Part shown: positions 8,551-12,476 of the stretch, in pieces
Position numbering within the stretch: position 1 is the first letter of the stretch
Layout of the letters: each line of letters starts with the position of its first letter
NCBI GenBank assembly: GCA_030531285.1
Contig: JAUNNW010000030.1
Span: 1-12,476, forward strand
Origin: Synergistaceae bacterium
Lineage (GTDB): Bacteria > Synergistota > Synergistia > Synergistales > Synergistaceae
Length of the DNA: 12,476 nucleotides
Direction: 5' to 3'
Program-made: the position numbers and the translations under genes
Notes under the pieces: generated by a model
The model's database searches: none
Told to the model about the DNA's origin: nothing
Seen by the model: only the letters and a program-made list of their open reading frames with translations

Positions 8551-9543
8551 TCAGTTTTTTTCTTTATTTGTTCCGCTGTTTTCAGCGTTAAGTTTCTTTT
8601 TGTTTTCCCATTCCGCACTATTATCCTTTTCCGGATGCAGCGCAAGGTCAAGCGCCTCTATGGCAACCTCAAGCTGATCTTCGGAGGGAACGCGTGTTGT
8701 AACATACTGCAAAGTAAGCGCAGGCGCTATGCATACCCTTCCCCAGCCGTCCGATTTTGCAGCCGCACGGATAAATTCGTAGGAAATTCCGATTACCAGC
8801 GGAAGCAGAACAACACGGGACAGTACTTTGACCAAAGCGGTATCTACTTTTATGAATGAGAACACCACTATACTCACAAAAACGACTATCAGCAGGAACG
8901 ACGTACCGCAGCGTCTGTGTATGCGCGAATATTTGGCGACGTTCTCAGGCGTAAGTTCCGCGTAATGCTCATAGGCGTTGATAGTCTTGTGTTCCGCTCC
9001 GTGATATTCAAATACTCGGCGCATATCCTTCCAAAGCGATATTACCGCCACGTAGCCGATAAAGACAAACGCTCTGACTATTCCCTCAATACAGTTTCTC
9101 CAAACAGCGGAAAGCCCGCAGTGATCGGAAACAAACTCAGAAAGGAACATCGGAAGCGCGATAAAAAGCCCTACTACAAACAACAGCGCAAACAGAACCG
9201 ATCCTGCAAATTCCCACGGCGAGAAAGTGTCTTCTTCACCGAGGCTGACCTCGGCAGAAATCGAAAGAGCGCTCATTCCAACACGCATCATATCAACCAT
9301 TGTTGCGCAGCCGCGAATTATGGGCAGTTTCCAAATTGGTTTTTCGAGCCATTTTGATGATAGCCATGATTTAAGCCAGATTTTTCCTTCCGGCTCGCGA
9401 ACAGCAAGCCCCCAATGCTCGGGGCCCTTCATAAGCACTCCCTCTATAACAGCCTGACCGCCTACGGGTATTCTGCGCTCTCCGGCTTCGGCGGCAAGAT
9501 TTATCAGTCTGAAAGAATTTACAAATGTTTTGGCGAATTTCAA
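8551..9543 (-). CDS. DUF1385 (YqhQ-like) membrane protein
   Basis: A 330-residue member of the DUF1385 family of uncharacterised membrane proteins. Family signatures are GGQAVIEGVLMKGP near 28-41, the KLPIIRG segment near 72-78, and EYHGAEHKTINAYE in the middle, followed by the RCGTSF stretch. Four hydrophobic segments (about 108-130, 150-168, 208-230 and 243-260) indicate an inner-membrane protein. The tail is rich in lysine, glutamate and asparagine. The start is TTG at 9543, overlapping the thyX stop as TTGA, with GGAGG 13 bases upstream; the next in-frame ATG (codon 38) would cut into the conserved motif, so TTG is preferred. It sits between thyX and prfA in one operon. No function is known to me beyond the family name, and the conserved histidines in HGAEHKT are suggestive of metal binding but unproven. 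Confidence 0.9.
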   Translation of the reverse strand: MKFAKTFVNSFRLINLAAEAGERRIPVGGQAVIEGVLMKGPEHWGLAVREPEGKIWLKSWLSSKWLEKPIWKLPIIRGCATMVDMMRVGMSALSISAEVSLGEEDTFSPWEFAGSVLFALLFVVGLFIALPMFLSEFVSDHCGLSAVWRNCIEGIVRAFVFIGYVAVISLWKDMRRVFEYHGAEHKTINAYEHYAELTPENVAKYSRIHRRCGTSFLLIVVFVSIVVFSFIKVDTALVKVLSRVVLLPLVIGISYEFIRAAAKSDGWGRVCIAPALTLQYVTTRVPSEDQLEVAIEALDLALHPEKDNSAEWENKKKLNAENSGTNKEKN

Positions 9544-10232
9544 TTTTTAAGCATAGCCTCCATATCGGGATAGGGTTTGCCGCATGAATGAGCCTCAGTG
9601 CAGCGCCCCTGTGTGACACAGGACGGGCCGGCAAGTGTAAAGAGCTGCGGCGCCGCCTCTTTGGCAAGCATACACATCTGACGCGCAACCTCGCGGATTT
9701 CCCACTGAGCGCGCTTGCAAAGGCGCAAGGCAAAGAAATGGTGAAGCTCGCGCGCGTTCATCGTAACGACTATGCGCGTCTCCATGCCGTGAGGAAGAAT
9801 AAAACGCGCGTCTTCCTTGGCAATGCCGAGAGCGACAAGCTTTTCATAACATTCGGCAGCCGCCTTTGTCTGCTTATCAAACAACGCGGCGGCTTCAGGA
9901 ATTGCCTTGATGCTTTCCGGAACTATGCAGAATTGCCCTTCCATGCCTACGTAGCGCTGGCTCTGCTGCGAAAAACTCGCAACTCGGTGGCGTACAAGCT
10001 GGTGTGTGGCAACACGGCTGAGACCCTCTATCGCAAAAGTAAAATTTGCGTGTTCAAAGGGTGATGCGTGACCTGATTTGCGCAGACCGTTAAGAAAGCC
10101 TGTAATTTTCTCCGAATCCAAATCCTCAAACAGCTCCGCCGCGGTCGATGGACTGTAACAAAGCTTGGCAGCCGCTGCCACCACTTTGGCGGCTTCGGGC
10201 GTAGATGCGAGCAACTTCACGTAAATTGCCAT
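9540..10232 (-). CDS. thyX: FAD-dependent thymidylate synthase
   Basis: ThyX makes dTMP from dUMP using methylenetetrahydrofolate, FAD and NADPH, and replaces ThyA in many anaerobes. The protein has 230 residues. The signature RHRVASFSQQSQR at 81-93 fits the ThyX motif RHRx7S, and the second conserved block NARELHHFFALRLCKRAQWE begins at 160 and includes the dUMP-binding arginine near 170. SPFEHANFTFAIEG (57-70) is also family-typical. A cysteine-bearing tail (GPSCVTQGRC, then HSCG) follows. The ATG at 10232 has AGGGAG eight bases upstream, and an extended -10 lies about 40 bases before it. It is the first gene of the run thyX, DUF1385, prfA, prmC. Confidence 0.96.
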   Translation of the reverse strand: MAIYVKLLASTPEAAKVVAAAAKLCYSPSTAAELFEDLDSEKITGFLNGLRKSGHASPFEHANFTFAIEGLSRVATHQLVRHRVASFSQQSQRYVGMEGQFCIVPESIKAIPEAAALFDKQTKAAAECYEKLVALGIAKEDARFILPHGMETRIVVTMNARELHHFFALRLCKRAQWEIREVARQMCMLAKEAAPQLFTLAGPSCVTQGRCTEAHSCGKPYPDMEAMLKN

Positions 10233-10267
10233 AGCGACACTCCCTTTGCAATCGTATTAACGCATAT

Positions 10268-10276
10268 AGTATAGCA
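10268..10276 (-). promoter_or_regulatory. Extended -10 promoter of the thyX operon
   Basis: The minus strand reads TGCTATACT, an extended -10 (TGnTATAAT with one mismatch). It lies between the rpmE terminator and thyX, about 35 bases before the start codon. No consensus -35 is present; the T-run of the upstream terminator fills that region, which fits an extended -10 promoter that does not need one. Confidence 0.5.
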
Positions 10277-10320
10277 AAAAACAAACTAAAAAAACAGAGG
10301 AGAGCCAACGCTCTCCCCTG
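10274..10320 (-). terminator. Rho-independent terminator of rpmE
   Basis: On the minus strand an 11-bp stem (10310-10320 with 10295-10305, one mismatch) closes a four-base loop and is followed by seven T residues and then further T-rich sequence. It begins 12 bases after the rpmE stop, so rpmE is monocistronic. Confidence 0.88.
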
Positions 10321-10332
10321 CGGATTTCGAAA

Positions 10333-10566
10333 CTATTTGCTTTCTTCTGTGTTTCTCTGTCCGTAATTGACACCTGCATAGCGCTGGCGGAATTTCTCAA
10401 GGCGTCCTGCTTCAATGACTCTGCCTTTCTTGCCTGTATAGAACGGATGGCAGGCGCTGCAAATTGAAACTCTCATATCGCCTATCGTGGAACGCGTTTC
10501 AAACGTATTGCCACACGCACAGGTAACTGTGCATTTTTCATACTTGGGATGGATGTCCTTCTTCAT
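10333..10566 (-). CDS. rpmE: 50S ribosomal protein L31, zinc-binding form
   Basis: L31 sits at the central protuberance of the large ribosomal subunit and contributes to the bridge with the small subunit. The 77-residue protein starts MKKDIHPKY, as in most L31 proteins. It keeps the four zinc ligands C16, C18, C36 and C39, so it is the C+ type rather than the zinc-free paralogue made under zinc limitation. The HPFYTGK segment follows. The ATG has GGAGG ten bases upstream. The gene has its own promoter and terminator. The insertion sequence to its right ends about 30 bp upstream of the -35, so the promoter is intact. Confidence 0.97.
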   Translation of the reverse strand: MKKDIHPKYEKCTVTCACGNTFETRSTIGDMRVSICSACHPFYTGKKGRVIEAGRLEKFRQRYAGVNYGQRNTEESK

Positions 10567-10610
10567 CTCTGTTACACCTCCGGAACTTTGTTACCAACAT
10601 ACGGTCAAAG

Positions 10611-10639
10611 ATTATACCGTGCTTTTTTAAAAAAAGCAA
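10611..10639 (-). promoter_or_regulatory. Promoter of rpmE
   Basis: On the minus strand a perfect TATAAT (10611-10616) lies 17 bases after TTGCTT (10634-10639). A-tracts just upstream resemble an UP element. The leader would be about 35-40 bases, long enough for the ribosome binding site but with no room for a riboswitch. Confidence 0.72.
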
Positions 10640-10669
10640 CAACTTTTTTTGTGGTTATGCAACTACCAG

Positions 10670-10697
10670 TGTATGTTTACAATACATATGTTACAAA
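10670..10697 (+). repeat. Left terminal inverted repeat of the IS
   Basis: These 28 bases match the reverse complement of 11771-11798 at 22 positions. The inner stretch ACATATGTTACAAA is identical in both. It contains TACAAT (10678-10683), a -10-like hexamer reading inward. Confidence 0.88.
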
Positions 10698-10773
10698 AAG
10701 GGGAAAAGAGATTGAAAAGACTAAAGGTATTATGACCGGCAGGGAGTTTATAGCGTAAATCAAGGATTAAGGT

Positions 10774-10840
10774 ATACGGAAATACCGTCAGCTGTTATAG
10801 TAAGTTCTCGCTTCAATCAAACAAGGAGGTATTCCCGTAT
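10774..10840 (+). promoter_or_regulatory. Long-range stem covering the transposase start region
   Basis: Bases 10774-10786 can pair with 10828-10840 over 12 of 13 positions (one A-C mismatch), enclosing 41 bases. The right arm includes the last two G residues of the AGGAGG ribosome binding site and the AU of the start codon. A transcript that begins upstream of the left arm could therefore hide the start. Small local hairpins in the left arm are possible competitors. The pairing is seen; the regulatory role is inferred by analogy with IS10 and IS200. Confidence 0.55.
10793..10801 (+). promoter_or_regulatory. Extended -10 promoter for the transposase
   Basis: The plus strand reads TGTTATAGT, an extended -10 with one mismatch to TGnTATAAT. 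Initiation near 10807 would give a short leader that lacks the left arm of the stem but keeps AGGAGG at 10824-10829. No good -35 is seen. Confidence 0.45.
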
Positions 10841-11777
10841 GGCAAATACAGTATCACAAACTATGCTCTTTAGACAAGCTCTTGTTAAGTATGCTTTGAA
10901 ATATGGCGTAACCGCGGCAGCCGTCAAGTACAGGGTAAACAGACAGTATGTTTATCGCTGGAAGAAACGTTACGATGGTTCTTTGGATTCTTTGCGTGAC
11001 AGGTCAAGAAGACCTTTGCATCATCCCAATGAACATACCCCGCAGGAACTGCGTCTCATTAGCAATATGTATAAGCGCAATAAGACTACAGGTCTTGTCG
11101 TGTTTTGGGTTAAACTGCGTTGCAGAGGCTATCGCCGCTCTATTTCTTCTCTTTACAGAGTTTTGCGCCGTATTGGTGCCGTACGTGTTAAACTGCCTAA
11201 TCCCAAGCTTCCTTCAGCTAAGGTTTATGAGCAGATGACTTATCCCGGGCAGAGGGTACAGATTGATGTTAAGATTGTTCCTTCCATTTGTCTTACCGGC
11301 AGCGTAAAGGGCAAGCGTTTGGTTCAGTATACTGCAATAGATGAGTTTTCCAGAATACGGTATCTTGAAGCTTTTAAGGAACAATCTACTTTGTCTTCCG
11401 CATTGTTTCTGAAGCATCTGACAGAACGTTTCAAGTTTAAAATAGAGTGTGTGCAGACAGACAACGGTACTGAATTTACAAACAGGTTTATTGCGGCTAA
11501 GAATAAACCAACCTTGTTTGAAATTACTGCTAAAAAGCTTGGCATAGTTCATAAATTAATACGTCCGTATACTCCGAGACATAACGGAAAGGTGGAGAGA
11601 TCGCACAGAAAGGATAACGAATATTTTTATGCCACTCACAGATTTTATTCTTTCGAGGATTTTGCTAAACAGCTGGCTGTTCATAACCGTAAATACAATA
11701 ACTTCCCCATGAGACCTCTTGGCTGGAAATCCCATAGGGAAATTTTATCTTCTTACTCCGCTTGCTCAACTTTGTAA
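10839..11777 (+). CDS. IS481-family transposase
   Basis: A DDE transposase of 312 residues with an integrase-core (rve) domain. Residues about 1-60 form a helix-turn-helix region (VTAAAVKYRVNRQYVYRWKKR) that should bind the terminal repeats. The catalytic triad is probably D143 (QIDVK), D208 (QTDNGTEF) and E253 (NGKVERSHR). A single frame with no upstream orfA argues for IS481 rather than IS3. The ATG has AGGAGG nine bases upstream. The gene is intact, and its last codons and TAA lie in the right terminal repeat. Codon use is visibly more A/T-ending than in the neighbouring genes, consistent with recent arrival. It is likely active or was until recently. Confidence 0.92.
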   Translation: MANTVSQTMLFRQALVKYALKYGVTAAAVKYRVNRQYVYRWKKRYDGSLDSLRDRSRRPLHHPNEHTPQELRLISNMYKRNKTTGLVVFWVKLRCRGYRRSISSLYRVLRRIGAVRVKLPNPKLPSAKVYEQMTYPGQRVQIDVKIVPSICLTGSVKGKRLVQYTAIDEFSRIRYLEAFKEQSTLSSALFLKHLTERFKFKIECVQTDNGTEFTNRFIAAKNKPTLFEITAKKLGIVHKLIRPYTPRHNGKVERSHRKDNEYFYATHRFYSFEDFAKQLAVHNRKYNNFPMRPLGWKSHREILSSYSACSTL

Positions 11778-11798
11778 CATATGTTTGACAAACCCACA
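11771..11798 (+). repeat. Right terminal inverted repeat of the IS
   Basis: Partner of 10670-10697. It holds the transposase stop codon (11775-11777) and a perfect -35 hexamer TTGACA (11785-11790) reading outward to the right. Confidence 0.88.
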
Positions 11799-11854
11799 TT
11801 TTTCCAAACTTTTTACAATAAAAGCAATGTTGGCAGTATAAGGTGGTGGCGATC

Positions 11855-12155
11855 ATGGACATAGGACAACGTATTATCGAACTAAGAGAACAGCGCAATA
11901 TAACGACAAACAGGCTTGCTTACTTGTCAGGGTTGTCACAGAGTTTTTTGCGTTCAGTTGAACTTGGCGAAAAGAACATATCAGTTAGTAATTTGGCAAT
12001 CATCTGCACTCCAAAATGTTACGCTTTGCGAATTTTTTAATGAAAGTCATATAGATACAACCGGCAAGGAATTAACAGCCTTAATTAATAAATTAACCTT
12101 CCTACAAAGGACTGCATTATTGCAATTTTTAAGGTCTATACTCCCGTCAAAATAA
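11855..12155 (+). pseudogene. XRE-family transcriptional regulator, frameshifted
   Basis: A small DNA-binding regulator gene broken by one frameshift. The ATG at 11855 has AAGGTGG upstream. The first frame gives an XRE helix-turn-helix (IGQRIIELREQRN, RLAYLSGLSQSFLRSVELGEKNISV) up to NLAIIC, then runs into unrelated residues and stops near 12040. The next frame carries the expected continuation from 12020 (ALQNVTLCEFFNE) to a stop at 12155. Together they would make a protein of about 100 residues. The family usually has a residue or two between IIC and AL, so a five-base loss between GC repeats near 12005 fits, but this is inference. The first frame alone still codes a nearly complete helix-turn-helix of 61 residues that might fold. 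A sequencing error is the other explanation. Confidence 0.75.
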
Positions 12156-12230
12156 TTCTTTACCATGTAGCTTCTATAATAGAAGCACGATAAATTCCAC
12201 TGAACTTAGTGAGATTTGTTTAACTGTGTA
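12156..12230. other. Non-coding stretch after the XRE pseudogene
   Basis: An A/T-rich stretch with no gene. Its one notable element is the 17-bp palindrome listed separately. Confidence 0.5.
12170..12186. repeat. Perfect 17-bp palindrome around TATAAT
   Basis: GCTTCTAT and ATAGAAGC flank a single central A with no mismatch. TATAAT (12175-12180) lies in the middle. It resembles a dimeric repressor operator more than a terminator, as no T-run follows on either strand. No -35 is found at a usable distance. Confidence 0.4.
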
Positions 12231-12263
12231 TAAAAACGGGCTGAATTTGCCGTTCAGCCCGTT
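12231..12263 (-). terminator. Rho-independent terminator for a minus-strand gene to the right
   Basis: A perfect 11-bp stem (12235-12245 with 12253-12263, containing CGGGCTGAA) closes a seven-base loop. On the minus strand it is followed by TTTTTAT. No minus-strand gene precedes it inside the window, so it probably ends one lying beyond base 12476. Confidence 0.7.
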
Positions 12264-12278
12264 GAGTATCTTTATTCA

Positions 12279-12303
12279 GCCGGCAGGGATATTCTCCGCC
12301 GGC
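12279..12303. terminator. GC-rich inverted repeat, possible plus-strand terminator
   Basis: GCCGGC at both ends, with three further weak pairs inside, encloses an A/T-rich loop. On the plus strand it is followed by GTTGTTTTCAGTTTG, a loose T-rich tail. It may end plus-strand transcription from the XRE side, or assist the stronger terminator next to it. Confidence 0.35.
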
Positions 12304-12390
12304 GTTGTTTTCAGTTTGTTGTGTTTCGTTTTGTTTCGTTCTGCGTTTTGCAGTTTTGTTTTGCTTCGCTGCTGTTTTCAGGTTTTAAGG
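12304..12390. repeat. Low-complexity G/T-rich tract
   Basis: No gene is visible. The plus strand is built from short words such as TTTCG, TTTTG, TTTCG and TTCTGCG. It shares the 14-mer TTTCGTTCTGCGTT exactly with the dnaX heptamer array (starting at 4023). Confidence 0.5.
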
Positions 12391-12401
12391 TCTGACGATT
12401 T

Positions 12402-12436
12402 TTAACGGTCATTTGTTATCTGTAATTCGTCATTGC
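12402..12436. repeat. Short degenerate heptamer array
   Basis: Five consecutive seven-base units read TTAACGG, TCATTTG, TTATCTG, TAATTCG and TCATTGC. All start with T and have A at the third position. TTATCTG is also a unit of the dnaX array. The last 40 bases of the window hold nothing I recognise; several short minus-strand frames end there, any of which could be the tail of a gene from the right. Confidence 0.4.
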
Positions 12437-12476
12437 CTTAAAAGCCAAACCGCGGTCTGGATGTTGCAAAGTTTTT

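Larger units (their letters stand above)
10670..11798 (+). mobile_element. Complete IS481-like insertion sequence
   Basis: A 1,129-bp element bounded by 28-bp terminal inverted repeats (22 of 28 identical, with the inner 14 bases perfect), starting TGT and ending ACA. It carries one uninterrupted transposase gene, and its stop codon lies inside the right repeat. Size, single frame and end sequence fit the IS481 family. I see no target-site duplication: the bases outside are CCAG on the left and TTTT on the right. It lies between the rpmE promoter and a decayed XRE-family gene. Confidence 0.85.

Noticed and set aside
10621..10650. A/T inverted repeats between rpmE and the IS as a terminator
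   Set aside because: They consist almost only of A and T runs and overlap the rpmE -35 and spacer, so promoter function explains them better.
11785..11819. Promoter for the XRE gene from TTGACA in the IS end and TACAAT outside it
   Set aside because: The hexamers are 23 bases apart, too far for a normal sigma-70 promoter.
12304..12436. CRISPR array
   Set aside because: The repeats are short, degenerate and not separated by unique spacers of constant length.

Overview
This window is ordinary bacterial chromosome for about its first 10.6 kb and accessory DNA in its last 1.9 kb. The housekeeping genes are all on the minus strand, tightly packed, with Shine-Dalgarno sites and sigma-70-type promoters. 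The gene set suggests an anaerobic bacterium of moderate GC: ThyX rather than ThyA, a zinc-binding L31, a DUF1385 protein and an M48 protease with a signal peptide. The proteins look most like those of Synergistota, with Firmicutes as the alternative. That placement is an impression from reading the sequences, not a search result.

Reading right to left in transcription order: rpmE (L31) stands alone with a clear promoter and a clear terminator. A four-gene run follows: thyX, a DUF1385 membrane protein, prfA (release factor 1) and prmC, which methylates release factors. Three of these junctions overlap or are nearly touching. A separate transcript begins with a secreted or membrane-attached M48 metalloprotease. 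The last pair is dnaX and dnaE, the clamp-loader and polymerase subunits of the replicase. The dnaX stop codon abuts the dnaE start codon (TAAATG), and dnaE runs off the left edge with only about its last 30-40 codons missing.

Two layers sit inside dnaX. A 140-bp stretch coding for the linker after the clamp-loader core is a degenerate tandem array of 20 seven-base units, every one beginning TT on the plus strand. Because 7 is not a multiple of 3, it is read as a heptapeptide repeat of the type NEERxxx. Within that array lies A AAA AAG in the same phase as the Escherichia coli dnaX frameshift site. A -1 shift there would give a 410-residue gamma-like protein.

Right of rpmE is a complete 1,129-bp IS481-like insertion sequence with 28-bp terminal inverted repeats and one transposase gene on the plus strand. 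Its leader carries a long-range stem that would cover the transposase ribosome binding site and start codon only in transcripts entering from outside, with an extended -10 promoter placed between the stem arms. Its two ends also carry a -35 and a -10 that would form a promoter if the ends were joined in a circle. Beyond it are a frameshifted XRE-family regulator gene, a 17-bp perfect palindrome, a strong terminator for a minus-strand gene beyond the right edge, and low-complexity DNA ending in a second short heptamer array.
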